Below, piece after piece: positions 50,430-62,568 of a stretch of DNA of 64,000 nt (positions are counted from its first letter, which is position 1; the number at the start of each line of letters is the position of its first letter). The stretch is from Amblyornis subalaris (Eukaryota; Chordata; Aves; Passeriformes; Ptilonorhynchidae). Made by a program: the position numbers and the translations under genes. The DNA is taken from the NCBI GenBank assembly GCA_018881555.1, contig JACAXG010000050.1:3720001-3784000 (forward strand), read 5' to 3'. The notes under the pieces were generated by a model, which saw nothing but the letters and a program-made list of their open reading frames with translations, searched no databases and was not told the origin of the DNA.

Positions 50430-50575
50430 CCTGAAGATGACAGGAGATAGACACATCAATTTATGATGAAAAGTATTTCTATTTTATGACATGGCATGAA
50501 AATTTTCTAAGTGATGTTTGAAATCTTGCCATATCTGCAGGTTTAGTGACAGTTAAATTAATTACATCTAAAATA
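50430..50575 (+). repeat. Diverged duplication, copy A
   Basis: The blocks CCTGAAGATGACAGGAGATAGA, TTTTCTAAGTGATGTTTGAAAT, CTTGCCATATCTG and AGTGACAGTTAAATT have counterparts in the same order and strand at 52,203-52,318. I estimate roughly 70% identity by eye over the aligned parts, with indels. It is either an old local duplication or two copies of a dispersed repeat. Confidence 0.6.
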
Positions 50576-51094
50576 ATCCTTCTTTACAGAGACTTCTTCT
50601 CTCCCTTTATTCCCCAAGGGGGTCAGGTCACCCGTTCAATTGATGCTATGCAGTCCTTTAAAGCCTGTAGCAAACAGGGAGGAGGGGTGGGCAAAAGACA
50701 CACTAAGATGACAGATTCCCTAAATTTCCATCTCCACCCATCTTGGAATACACAGTTTACTTAAGGTTATTCTGTTACCTATATGGCTCTATTCCTCTGT
50801 NTCCCTCTGATTGGAATCACTATATAGGATTTAGCCCCGTATGGGTCAGAGAAGATCGTAACTACTCTTGCAATTTGAAATCACAGCCAATCCGGGGTGC
50901 TACTCTGGTCAGTGAGACTGTATGGATGTGAGGTTTGGAAACCTTAGTAATGTTCTTTCTGCTGCCTTACACTTTGCTTACTCTTGGGAAAGACCTTCCC
51001 TATTGCTGTAACACTGCATGACCCGAAAATATGTTATAGAAAGCATTCTTGCTCCCTTTCCTTTATTTCTGTAAGGAAGTCAACAGTTCTGGGA

Positions 51095-51535
51095 TTTCCA
51101 GTATGAGGAGGACGTAGATGAACTTGAGTGAGTCCAGCAAAGAGTCACCAAGATGGTCGTAGGGTTGGAGCATGAGACCTGTAAGGAGAGGCTGAAGGCA
51201 CTGGGTTTGTTAGCCCAGAGAAGAAAAGACTTAGGGGACCTAACAGCAGCCTTAACATACTGAAGAGGAGATTACTGATAAAACCCAAGAGTGTGGCAGG
51301 AGAACGAGAAACAATGCTCATAAATTGGAATAAAGCAAGTACCAATAGGAAATAAAGGAAAAATCCACATTATGAGGGCAATGAAGCACTGGAACAGGAG
51401 ATTGCCTGAAGAAGTTGTGGAATCTCTATTCTTGGAGATCTTCAAGACCCAGCTGGACAAAGTGCAGAGATGAATGTTGACTCTGAGAGATTGGACAAAA
51501 TCCAGGTCTCTCCAAATCTGTGATTCTAATGTGGT
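51095..51535 (+). mobile_element. CR1 LINE 3' fragment
   Basis: CR1 blocks appear in order: GAGTCCAGCAAAGAGTCACCAAGATGG, GGAGAGGCTGAAGGCACTGGG, CAGAGAAGAAAAGACTTAGGGG, CACTGGAACAGGAGATTGCC, CTTGGAGATCTTCAAGACCCAG and a TCTGTGATTCTAATG tail. It is diverged and non-functional. Confidence 0.85.
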
Positions 51536-52202
51536 CCAAAATCAACAGCTGTAGAGGCCAGATCTTGGTGCTGAAAGATGCCCCTAAATAGGAAGGCCTT
51601 AAATCCCATGTCCTACGTCCCACAGTGCAAGAACAGCCAGACTCCCCCTGCAGTGCCTGTTACTGCATGAACAGTGTCTAAGGTAGCTCATTAGCTGCTG
51701 CAGCCAAGGCCGCTCTTCATAGTCAACATTCTCACAGCAACACACCTACATTTCTTGGCTACTGATCTACTGAACTTATTTTCCCGAGATTTGTTATTCC
51801 TAATGATACATATCTGCAGTTACACCGTTTGCAGCTTTCTTTGGAAACAGCTCTGTCTCCGTTCAGGTGTCTGGGTAGAGCAATCTCCCCACGCTCTGTC
51901 TGTCAGTGCAAGACATAAAACACGCTTGCCTGGCACCCGCCGGTGGCCTGGCAGGGAGCACTGCCAAACTGCCACGGGATTAGGAGGTGCTGAGGTGTAT
52001 CCGGGCTCTGTGTGACTTGGTCAAAGAATTGTAGCAGCTACTGTAACAGTTTTAACAGCAGTAAAGTGTTTGCAGTATATTACAAGTGATAAGAGAGATT
52101 GATTAGATGCTAACGAGCACTCTCCAAATTCTCTTAAACACCCAGTAATATGCCCATTAGTCTTCAAACCTGTACTACATGGAAATTTTCGGAATCTTAT
52201 TC

Positions 52203-52318
52203 CCTGAAGATGAAAGGAAATAGATGTGCTCTTATAGTTGAAAGATGATTTTCCAAGTAACATTAGAAACCTTGCCATACATGTGGCTTTGGTGACAATT
52301 AAATTGATGGACTAAGCT
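52203..52318 (+). repeat. Diverged duplication, copy B
   Basis: Carries CCTGAAGATGAAAGGAAATAGA, TTTTCCAAGTAACATTAGAAAC, CTTGCCATACATG and GGTGACAATTAAATT. These match copy A 1.8 kb upstream in order and orientation. Copy A has about 30 extra bases in its middle. Confidence 0.6.
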
Positions 52319-52354
52319 ATGTTTTTATGTGACAACAATAATAATATTGCATTA

Positions 52355-52555
52355 CATTTATAAACTATGCTCCACTTCAGGCTCTCTAAACCAATTTGCA
52401 AGCAATTACTTTAAAATACTGCTGTGTGTATTGCTACCCATGTATTATAGATGGGAAAGAAATCACAGAAAGTGTCAAAATGCCTAGAGGTGTACAGCAA
52501 GTCTTGATCTAACTAGAACTTNCATCCAAATCCCCTGAGTGCTAGTTCTCTCTTT
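52355..52555 (+). repeat. Ancient SINE/LINE relic (MIR/L3-like)
   Basis: A TTACATTTATAAA..GCTC..CTCTCTAAACCAATTTGCAA segment is followed by CCATGTATTATAGATGGGAAA, an AGAGGTGTACAGCAAGTC-like stretch and AACTAGAACTTNCATCCAAATCCCCTGAGTGCTAGTTCTC. This order matches the well-known end of L3/MIR-type repeats (a 'lower count' block, CATTTTACAGATGGGGAAA, ACACAGCAAGTC, GAACCCAGGTCTCCTGAGT). It is old, so the exact family is uncertain. Confidence 0.5.
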
Positions 52556-52744
52556 TCATGAAAAGACTACATGTCTTTTCATGTCTCTGCTTTTTTCTTA
52601 CAGATATTTTGTTTCACTAAAGGGTTCTGCCTCTGTACAGCCATCTTTCCNCTTAGATAATTTCTTCCTTCAGTAATTTCTTAGGTGTGAGTGCTATAGA
52701 GATGACATGGAAAAAACTCTGTGCTACTTAATGAGTCTATACTG

Positions 52745-52835
52745 GTTAANATTAATTGCCAAGTTCTGCTTTCAGTGAAGTCAATGGAAGTTTGAACATG
52801 GCATCAAATGAGACGTGCCCAGTATTAAAAACTAC
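52745..52835 (+). repeat. Ancient CR1-like relic
   Basis: TTCTGCTTTCAGTGAAGTCAATGGAAGTTT followed by ATGGCATCAAATGAGACGTGCCCAG resembles the palindrome-like 'CATTGAAGTCAATGGAAGTTTTGCCATTGACTTCAATGGG' segment of old amniote CR1-type repeats. It lies just upstream of a younger CR1 copy. Confidence 0.4.
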
Positions 52836-52884
52836 AGGANGCATAATATAGAGGATAGGTAATGGGATGTTTTGTTACTGGTAG

Positions 52885-53192
52885 AGAGGAGAATCAAGCT
52901 TTTAAAAAGCATATGTAGTGACAGGAAAACGGGGAGTGTCTTTAATCTGAAAGAGCATAGGTTTAGATTAGATATTAGGAAAAATTCTTTACTGTAAGGC
53001 TGGTGAGGCACTGGAACAGGTTGCCCAAAGAAGTTGTGGATGTCCCATCCCTGGAAGTGTTCCAGGCCTGGTTGGATGAGGCCTTGAGCAACCTGGTGTA
53101 GTGAAAGCTGTCCCTGTCCATGGCGGAGGATTGGAACTAGATGATCTTTAATGCCCCTTCCAACCAAAACCATTCTGTGATTCAGTGATAAG
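52885..53192 (+). mobile_element. CR1 LINE 3' end
   Basis: A clear CR1 3' terminus. It has GTTTAGATTAGATATTAGGAA, CTTTACTGTAAGGCTGGTGAGGCACTGGAACAGGTTGCCC, CCCATCCCTGGAAGTGTTCCAGGCC, GGTTGGATGAGGCCTTGAGCAACCTGGT, GGAACTAGATGATCTTTAA and the tail CATTCTGTGATTCAGTGAT. No intact ORF remains. Confidence 0.92.
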
Positions 53193-56100
53193 GATCATGT
53201 GTCCAGGTGAGTGAATAGACAAAATGTGTCCTCTAGCCAATGCCTTTAAGACAAGAACCAGAAAGCAAAATGAAATTAATTATAGAAATGCTCTGGCAGC
53301 TGCCTTTGGCAGTTAAAACATTTATTTTTAATGAAATGCTTCCCAGATCCTAGAGACAAGCCCAAACTAGCCCTCAGAGCTCAGATATTTTANACAACTG
53401 CAAATCACAACCAGACTCGTTAGTGTCCCCGCTTCCTAATGAGCTGATCCAAAAATCCCAACTCTGATGCCCGAAACCTTGGGGAAGTAGGAGTTCACAC
53501 CCACATAAAAGCAGAGTAATTNAAACCCAGTAGTACCACACATCTGTAAGAAGTGTTTTGCGCTAGTGTACCTTTATTAGAGTACCTTTCTTAGAAAAAA
53601 ACCTGCTAGCAAAGGTCTAAGCCCAAAGGCTGTTTCTTTTACAAGCTATTAATACCATTCAGGAGAAAACTAAAAAAGAGGTTGAAGGTGACCTTTGTGT
53701 TCAGACAGCNCCCTAATAACCAACAGCTTTGGGATTTCTGAGATGAAGGCTGCATTCAAGCATTCAAACAGTTGAAAAGGTATCATCAGGGCCAATGCAC
53801 AAGTTGTTGTTTGTATGGAACTTAATGGTAGAAGCAATTTTAAAGTGTATTNAGATTCACCCCTCCCCTCCTGGGCAAACAGAATTTCATTTTGATTTGG
53901 GTAAGAAAGTGGAAATTTTCTGATTTGCCACAAAAGTGGTAGAACTCGTTGGAGTTAAAGATATGACTGTCTCTGCATCCAAATCAAAATGCAGCTNTCA
54001 GAGGAACTCCTCAGCACAGTGTGAGAAGGGCGAGAAATGTGTCAGCGCGAGTGTGGGCTCAGTTCAGACTCTGCTTGAGGACGTAGGAGGAAACAGAAAC
54101 TTAACTGACAATAAAATTTTCCAAAGGGCTAATTTACCCAAATCAAACCTTTACAGTCATAAACAANTCTCACCTAGAGCTGATGTGCTGTGCTGAGGTG
54201 AGTCAGTGAAAAATCTTCATGGAGAGCTGGAGGCAGAGCTGGGTGATGGGCACAGTGCAGTACCAGCAAGGAGCCTGCTCTGCCACCAGGTCAGCNTGGG
54301 GCTTCTGGCAAGGGATTTCATTGCCTGTGTCAACATCCCCATCTATTTGATTAGGACAGTATTTTCCTTTCTTAGTATGGCCATAAAGCGTTAGTGCTTG
54401 TAGGATACTACACAGTTCTCAGAAGAAAGACTATTGCACTTTCAATATGTTTTGTAAAGGAAACAATGACATCTATAAAGTAGACGACTGCCCTCAATGT
54501 TTTGTTTTCTTTTCTCTCTGGATTTATGGCTAGCTTTTTCTTAAAGCACAGTTACATGCTTCTGTTTCTTTGGCTGATAGAACATCAGACAAACAACTCA
54601 CAATGCAAAGGTTTTTTTCTAATTCCTCTTGAACATAAAATATTCTGAGCTAAAAGGCCATTTTTTTCTTTCACAAACAGCAGTCAAAATAATGTACCTA
54701 CACTTGCAGGAAGATTTTGGCTTATGATTTCTATGCCACCGTTTTGGAATTCTACACACACATAAAAGATCCACCTTCTTTCCTAAACCTAACTTACCAT
54801 TGAAAATAGCTAAGTCTTTGAAATAGGGTAGTAATAGTCCCTTAAAAAAGGTGAAAAGTACAGATGTTGGTTTCTTAATTTAATCTCCATGGGAGTATCT
54901 ATTAGGACCATAATGGTGACTGGTTTTAGTAGTGAAGGAAAACACAGATTTTTCCCCTGCCCTGTGTGAAGGAAGAAGCACTTGGCCAGATCCCAGGGGT
55001 TATGGGAGAAGAACTGAACAGCAGAGTGTTCCGGAAGGAGACATTCCACGGGTACCACTGAAATGATTCAAACTGTAATTACCTATCCCTGCTGTCTCAA
55101 AATACAGGTGTATGTGCATTTGGGAATGAGAGGAGTATCAAATTACAAACTGAGTCACTCGACAAGCTTGTTTTACCCTTCCAGTTATGCAAGCCAGTTT
55201 GTGACTCAGCAGCTATACAAGCCTGTTCTCCGATGACAAGACAAATCAGTTCTGCAGCTGAGTCAGTCAGAGCAGCCCTTTTCAAGCTGATAAATTCAGC
55301 AGTCGGCCGTGATACAAAAAAGATTCTGGAGCCTTTATTACCTACGTGAGATAGAATAAATATATTTTATATGAGAGAATAATCTTCAGGTGATCTTCAC
55401 ACAAGGAACTAATTGAACAGGGGAGAGAAAAGCTGTCATGGGATTACATTGACCAATGTTCATGGTCTTTTAACTAAAAGAGATTAGATATTTTTTCTGG
55501 TAGTGTTTTCCGTTGCTACTGTTGTGTGTTCATCCCTTACTAATAAAAATCACCTGACAACTTGCTGTAATTGCAAATGTAGTTGAGAATTAATTTCTTT
55601 AATGCTCTTTGACTTTTCCTTCAAGAGTTGCAAAGAATTTCCTGCATGTTTGAGTGTGACAAGGGTGGAAGTGTCGTGACAGCTACAGGCAGTCACAGAT
55701 TCATGCACATGTTTAGCGTGGGAATCTCTGCCCCAGCCTGTTCCTTGAATGCTGACTTTTTGCTGCCACCAACAATAAGGTTTCCTTACCCTTTCAGGCT
55801 TGATCCTTTTGAGGTGCCAAGTATGAATGACTGCTGCCAATGCTCTTAGCACTTGAAATACCAAACCCAAGTTCTTAAGTCTACTGGCAGAACCTCTAGA
55901 CTGCATGTGTACCTTAAAGTGAAGAACCCACTGGATAGACTGCACTTCCCTCTCTCTGCCTGTTAAAAGTATATCCCATTAGCCCTGTTCAAAACCAGGT
56001 GTCTTTATGCCTGTGCCCAGAGGTGAAGATCACAAATAGCTGCGATAGTTGGTAAATTAACAATAGCACCATGAGGCTGTGAATAAGGCCCCTTTGGGTG

Positions 56101-57286
56101 AGTACAAACACTAGGAGAACACCTTAGACAAGAGGAGCTCGTTGTTCAATTACACAAGGCTGAAAAAGATAGAGAAAAAGGAATGGAGAGTTATGGTTTT
56201 CAAATGTTTTCATTTCATACTGAAGGCTTTTCCAAAAACGGGCTGTAACACACAGCTGTATGTGAATACCAAATCATCTGTGCTTCACAGCAGCTATGCT
56301 GAGAGAGGCATCAGCCGTCATCTACATGATCTGCACACATCCTGTTGGGGCTCTGGATTACAACCCCAGCGCCAACAGTTCTCATAATGACTGGTGCTTT
56401 TCTTAAAGCCTCTTTCCCTGCAATTGAGTATGTGAACATTTCAGCTTTAATTTTCTAAAATTAAGTACCTTCAAATATGATAAATAGAAATACTTTCAAA
56501 CATTTATGGAGAAAAGTAAATACAAACTGAGTGAAATACAGAAGCTCAAAATGCAAAAAGAAAAAGAGAGCAAACAATTCATGTTACTTAAAAGCAATGG
56601 CAAAAAAATCACCTCTTTAAAAGCTTACTTAAAAATGTCCAGGTTTGGATGATTTTTTTGTCAGGTAGGTTTTCGCTTTTGTTGGTCTCAANGTTTCAAA
56701 GAGATAACATCTTTCTGCTGCACTCCTTGAATAAGCTTGCTTTCCAAAATCAGCAATTCTCTTTCAAGCTCTCAAATCACATTCCAAAATATATAGATGG
56801 GATGGTTATCATCATACATGACTAACATTGCCCAATCCTAACTATAAATACCTTCCTTCCAGTGGCTTATTCTTTGCCAATCTCTCAACACTCNGGGTTT
56901 ACTTTTTTATTTCGAGGACCTGGTCAATAAAGCAATTTTCAGCTTGTGATGAATAAGACATTCCCAACAATGAAAACAGCAACCAAGAAGACATTTATCA
57001 TGAGTTACTAAGACCTGTGATTTGAACATATTAATTTCTCTATGGTGTTTGGTGTTGTTAAAAAACACATTCTACTTGCCTTAAAAATAATAAACAGAAA
57101 TACTTTGATAAAGCTGAAGTCAAGATACATTGCATCACCTTATTAGTGAGAGCTTTACTTTCACAGTAAATGCAAGAGGCTTATGTACATTTATTATTTC
57201 AAATGAGGAAGTTCCCAACCCAGNTTGAGAAACAACTAGTTCCTATAGCAGCCTTATAGCAGCCTTCCAGTAACTAAAGGGCACTT
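53193..57286. other. Non-coding stretch, no gene recognised
   Basis: Unique AT-rich sequence with several N bases. ORFs up to 131 residues (near 55.6-55.9 kb, minus strand) show no known domain and no coding signature that I can support. Confidence 0.45.
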
Positions 57287-57395
57287 ACAAGAAGGATGGA
57301 GAGAGACTTTTTAGCAGNGTGTGTAGTGATAGGACAAGAGGAAATGGCCTTAAACTGAAGGAGGGTAGACTTAGATTTGATTCTATAATTCTATG
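57287..57395 (+). mobile_element. Short CR1 fragment
   Basis: GGAGAGAGACTTTTTAGCAG, a TGTAGTGATAGGACAAGAGGAAATGGCCTTAAACTGAAGGAGGGTAGACTTAGATT block and the tail GATTCTATAATTCTATG are CR1. The block jumps straight to the tail, so an internal deletion has removed the usual middle of the 3' end. Confidence 0.8.
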
Positions 57396-58125
57396 CTTAA
57401 CTGGTGGTCACTGGTGTGCCTTTTCCTAGAGATGCATGGAAGGAACAGTTATATTCTTCCATCTNTGATGACACTAATATCCTAAATATCCATTGTTGCC
57501 CCCTCTCTCCTGTGCTGTTTGTCCCACAAGCAATCCACAGTCTGAAATTTCATAACAAGAATTAGTACAACACACACCAAATAGGCAACTTTATGACTCA
57601 CTGGTATCAGTGGCTCCGTGCTTCTCCTGCTATTATTTTTTACTTTTATGAAGTGACTTGCTGTGTGCTAACAGATGAGCTGCCCTTGGGCACAATACAG
57701 ATGATGGATTTTTTTGTCTAGATAAGGGTGATGACACCAATGTCCTCTGTGCTTACTGCAGAGGAGGTGAAATGAGGAATACTTGTGCATGTGTGAGTAG
57801 GGGAAAGCTGGAGGGAGAAAAGGCTGGTTATGGATAGACTTCCTNGTACAGAACATTTTTAAGTACTGTTCCAAAGAAATCCGTATTTTTAAAACACGAT
57901 AATTACGTGGCAGATAAAAAAAGAAACAGCTGTATTAAGCAGCTGTCNAGAGTCAGACATAAAAAAAGGAAAGTCGCCTCCTCTGTCGTTACTGTTCCCT
58001 GCATATAGAAAGAATACAGTGATTTGATACACAGAACTACTCAATGGCCAAATCAATTTCTTCTNATTTAAGTTTGTGTACATTTCTGATATCTTCTATT
58101 TAAAGAGGTGTCTTTCATCACTGCT

Positions 58126-58169
58126 ACTTTTGTATACCTTATTGAACACTTTTGAATACCTTATTGAAT
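58126..58169 (+). repeat. 22-bp direct tandem duplication
   Basis: ACTTTTGTATACCTTATTGA.. at 58,126-58,147 is repeated as ACTTTTGAATACCTTATTGA.. at 58,148-58,169, with two differences in 22. It looks like a small slippage duplication. Confidence 0.85.
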
Positions 58170-60640
58170 TAATGGCTGTATGAGCTGTGGCAGTTTATCT
58201 GGAGTGAATGAAGAAAAGGCACCCAAAGAAAAAGGGCAGAATACAGCTGCATCTTGGATAGTCCTGTAGTTTCCCCCAGTTTTGTTGTGTTTACTATTAT
58301 TACTTCATTTTATTTCAAAATGCATGACAAGAACAAACTTTCCCCATTACAAAAATGTGTATGGACACAAGTAATTTCAATTCCCCTGGCAGACTATGAT
58401 TGGCTCTATTTTTAGCCTGAAGAGGTAACTAATCGCATTAGTGGATGGGCTTTTATTTTCAAAGTGATGACTTTGGAATAAAGAACTTCCCTCTAAACAG
58501 CAAGTGCGAGCTGCCGCTTTCAGATCTCCTCTGTGCTCTTGGTAGAGGTGCTCCATGTCCCTCCACACCACATTCCTCAGNTCACCACAGTATTTCAGTC
58601 TCATCTGTAAGCGCTGTACTAGAGACCCCTACTGTATCTCTGCTTTTAGGGCGCTCCTACACCTTGCTAGGGAATTCTCAGTGGCATCTAAATTAAGCTA
58701 ATATAGTTGTGCTGCACACCTAAGGCACATAGCTGTTATTCAGACCCATACAGAAGGAGTAGCACATCACAGTAATATTCACAAGCAACGGATGGAATTT
58801 GAAGCCACAAGGCCCAGTCGTTTGATCCCTAAACTGCTCCTAGGCAAGGCATCATCAGTGCAGGTCAGAGGTCCACTCAGTTTGACAATTTTTCAGCAGT
58901 GAATTTCTCCAGCTACAGTTTGATTTAAGATAATATGATTGATTACGTTGACACAGAGCAGCATGAGGTGTATGCCTTCAATAGTACGATACACGGTGGT
59001 TTTTCTTTCCCTATTTTTTTACTCCACATTCTTCCAATCTGACAGCTTTGGCAGAGAATCAGCCACANAACCCTAAAAGAAGCTTCCAGATGTTGGAGTA
59101 TTTACGCTCTATAAAATCAAAGCAATAACAAAACATAGTTTCTAGTAATGGAAGAAAGTTTAAAACTTAACCATGCTTGCAAGGACTGTGTTTACTCCGT
59201 CNCAGAAGCAGCCCCAAAGGCTGCAGGTGGCTGCAGTCTGAAGATTTATTCTTCCCCTGGAGCAAAATCATGATTCTGACTGCAAGGAAAAGAAATTAGG
59301 GGAGTTTATACAAAACAAGGTGGAAAAAGAGACTTGCTTATGAAAAAAGTTTTTCACAGGATCTTTGAGAAAAGCAGCAAAAATATCTTCTACCTCTTTC
59401 AGGCCCAAAATAAGGGCTTTGTGAGGCTGATAANGTTCGTAGGCCATAACAACATTTGAGAAACTGCATATGTTACAAAAAAGCTTTCATAGTACATGTG
59501 ATGGCATGGGAAATCTGAAAAAAGCCTCCAAAACATGCAATTAGAGAAAGGTAACTTTTATAGCCTGAAATTGCTAAGGGGTAATGTGACCTCTGCAAAT
59601 AGTGATTTAAGAACCCTGTTAGAGCAGAAGCAAAATATTTTTAATGAAATGCATACTTAAAAAAAAATTCACATGCCACATAAAGACACTAGGTTTTTAT
59701 CATTTAATTTCTAGCACCATTCTTTCCAGACTAATGCAATCTGAAACATTTTTTCCCCTCTGTATTGGTAGGATAAATCAACATAGTGAAGAAAAGAGGA
59801 ATTTCTGAAAAAAAAAGAAAAAGAAAAAAAAGGCCCACCTCCCCATTTTATCATCTTTCTGGGTGTTTGTTGGATTTATCTATTATGATTGTCACATCTC
59901 CTTTTTTGTAGGGTATTTATGTCTCCACGCTTCTGCCAAAGAGACAGTAGGGAATTCAAAAATTTGGTTATAGCTTGCAGTGGGCAGGCACTGACACTGT
60001 CTTTCTTGGTCCAGCAGCCCCCTCTACCCTTTTTCTCCACATTTCAGAGGTGCTACCAACTACTCCGGTTTTATGGAAGAAGAATTTATGCAGGTCCAAC
60101 CCTGACATCCAGTGGCCTTCACAGCTCCTTACAGCCTCCCGGTGTCTCCACCATTTGAAATCTGGCTTGAAGGGATATGACATTATTCTTCAAACAGAGA
60201 ATATCAGCACTTAAATCGACACATCTATGTGATTTCCATAAGTAAGCATCGGTTGTTGTACTTTCTGATAATTATATTTAATGATATTTAGTACAAAAAC
60301 TTTGACATATCCCAAAACATAGCTTGTTCNGGAATCCTAATCACACAAGCATATTACCACTGAGAAATAATTCTCTCTATATATACCTTCATCTCCTTTC
60401 CCCCACGCATTTAGTATTCCTAAACTTGAAATGAAAGTGCCCTAGTGCAGGCATTCATTTTGTATGGACCTAACAAAACAAACCTAACAACAGATTTTAT
60501 TTTTGTATAGAAGAAGAAATGAAGAGAAAGTGAAGATAATAGAATATAATTCTTCAAAGCTAGCAGATGAAATTTTTTCTTTTTCAAGTGAAATTGAAGT
60601 TAAGTAATTACTTGTAAATAATTGTTGCTTGCCTGTTGCC

Positions 60641-60700
60641 TGGTAATTTTACTACCTTGTATTGGTAGTAATTGGTAATTTTTTCTTCCTTGTATTGGTA
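60641..60700 (+). repeat. Imperfect 31-bp tandem duplication
   Basis: TGGTAATTTT..CTACCTTGTATTGGTA at 60,641-60,667 recurs as TGGTAATTTTTTCTTCCTTGTATTGGTA ending at 60,700. Confidence 0.75.
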
Positions 60701-60857
60701 AGTTTTTCTGGCANTCTCAGAGGGTTGTTGATCAAAGCCAAAACAGAGTGAAGTTTTGGTATGTGTTTTCCCAGAGCTCTGGATGCCTGAATGCAACGTT
60801 TTAATCTGGCCCACTAACAAACATGCTGAAAATTTCAGATTGACACTTCCCTTTCAG

Positions 60858-61017
60858 GATGGGGGTTTTTTTGTTTTTTTTTGTTTGTTGGTTGGTGTTG
60901 GTTTTGGTTTTGGTTGGTTGGGCTTTTTTTTGTTTTCTTCTGTTTTTTTTTCTTTGTTTGGTCTTTTTTTTTGTTTTGGTTTTGGTGTGGTTAGTTTGTT
61001 TGTGTGTTTCGTTGGTT
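60858..61017 (+). repeat. T/G-only strand-asymmetric low-complexity tract
   Basis: For about 160 bases the plus strand is almost entirely T and G, with few C or A. It is built from TTTTG, TTTGG and TTGG units. A GG-dense core at 60,888-60,922 (GGTTGGTGTTGG, TTTTGGTTTTGG, GGTTGGTTGGG) could form two-tier G-quadruplexes. The ORF across it (Phe/Gly/Val/Leu) is a product of composition. Confidence 0.85.
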
Positions 61018-62568
61018 TCATTTTTTTGAACTAAAACTTTTAGATCTGTTTAATTTACTGCAGTTATTACTCCTAGAAACTCCTGCAATGTCTGCAAGAG
61101 ATGGATAAGCTACTGGCCATCTTTTCTGCTCCAAAGACTGATTATTTTAATCAACCCATCTCCTGGCTTAGAGTTTCCAAGAGGATAACTTCAAAACAGC
61201 TCTGAGAGCAGCCCTATGTGTCACTGTGCCAGCATGGAATATCTGTTCCAAGTTAGCATTCCTCATGCCATCCCACTCTTTAGAAAGATGCCATTTAAAA
61301 AAGAAATGAAAGCTTTCTCATGTTGAGAATATGTCTTTTTTTGTCTTTCTGTATACCACCATACATAGCAATGTATGCTTGTGTTTGTTTATTTTTCCTC
61401 TCTTGGTCTCTCTGAAAGTAACCACAGAATGCAACTGCTGTATCCAGCTGTGTAATCCACTTCCAGCTAAGCAAGCCTTGGTAGCAATGACTCAACAGAT
61501 ACTCATAAAAATAACAACAACAACAAAATTATAGTCCTCATTTAGCTCCTTGCACTAAAAGGGTAAGGACACTTCAGAACATTGTTTTTACATTGCTTTC
61601 TATGGCCTTGGTTTTATAAGATGCTTGCTTTTAAACGAGGGGCACAGAAGCACCTGGGTTTACACACAACATTTCTGTGGATTTCTTTTTGACTACGGGG
61701 CATTTACAAGGACAGGAAGAAATAGCTCAGTGTCCTATTGAAAAATTTCTGGCAATGTGTCTTTCCTATTTTAAAACAAATAATAAAAAACACTACTATC
61801 ATATGAAAGCATGAATCATTTCATACATTTTAAACTTAACATTATGTAAGCTCTTGAATAGAGCTGGAAAAGACTTCTGTTTGGGTGGATGATAAAATTT
61901 ATTTCAAGCTCAACTTTGACCAAAGAAGATAGGCAACACAAGTTGTATTTCCTGTGGGGTTTATATCTGCTTGTGAGTTGAACATTCAGATAAAGTACTA
62001 CCTGCACTGTCAAAAAAATCCTTTTCAACATTAATATTTAATTTTTACTTAAATCCCCCGACCCTGCTCAGCTGCACAGCCTCCCTGGGAGAGAGTAACT
62101 CAGAGCTCTTTGCCTTACAAACGAACAGGTATGGGACCTACAGGACTTTCCTCAGCTGCATGTAGCAGAAGTAACTTCACCAAGCTTCTTATTTTGGAGG
62201 ACCCGCAAATGCTGTGCCCCTCTTCAGCCTTTCTCTACATGGATTTGTATGAGAGCTACCACAGAAAGTGCTGTGTTGCCTCTAACCAAACAAAGGGGCA
62301 ATGAAAAGGAGTGTTGGGCTGCTCTTGGCACCTCCTGGCTGTTTTTCTGGTAGCTTTTCCTTTCTCCAGAGCCAGGCCTCCCATGTCCCTTATTTAGGAA
62401 GCAACACTGAGGTGCGGGTTATAGAGAGACAGTGTGAGGTCCTGGAACTAAACTGTGCCCTGAAGCGTGAGCTTTGGGGCTTTGCTCTTGATGTCTACAT
62501 AACCTATGTCAAAGTTACAAGATGCTTATATAACCCAAATTATAACTTTCTATCTGAATTGTAACTTT
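61018..62568. other. Non-coding stretch, no gene recognised
   Basis: No coding region is recognised. The ORFs at 62.1-62.56 kb lack domains. The last part may be associated with the LTR-like element that follows. Confidence 0.4.

Larger units (their letters stand above)
43507..51094. other. Non-coding STX11-SF3B5 interval, left part
   Basis: No gene is recognised; ORFs are short and lack domains. It includes a perfect short hairpin, a TCTA microsatellite and one copy of a diverged local duplication, each listed separately, plus an AT-rich TATA-repeat tract at about 49,555-49,620. No gene is known to me between these two genes in mammals. Confidence 0.5.
57396..60857. other. Non-coding stretch, no gene recognised
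   Basis: AT-rich intergenic sequence with no convincing ORF. Two short tandem duplications are listed separately. A short A-rich run lies at about 59,805-59,831. Confidence 0.45.
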
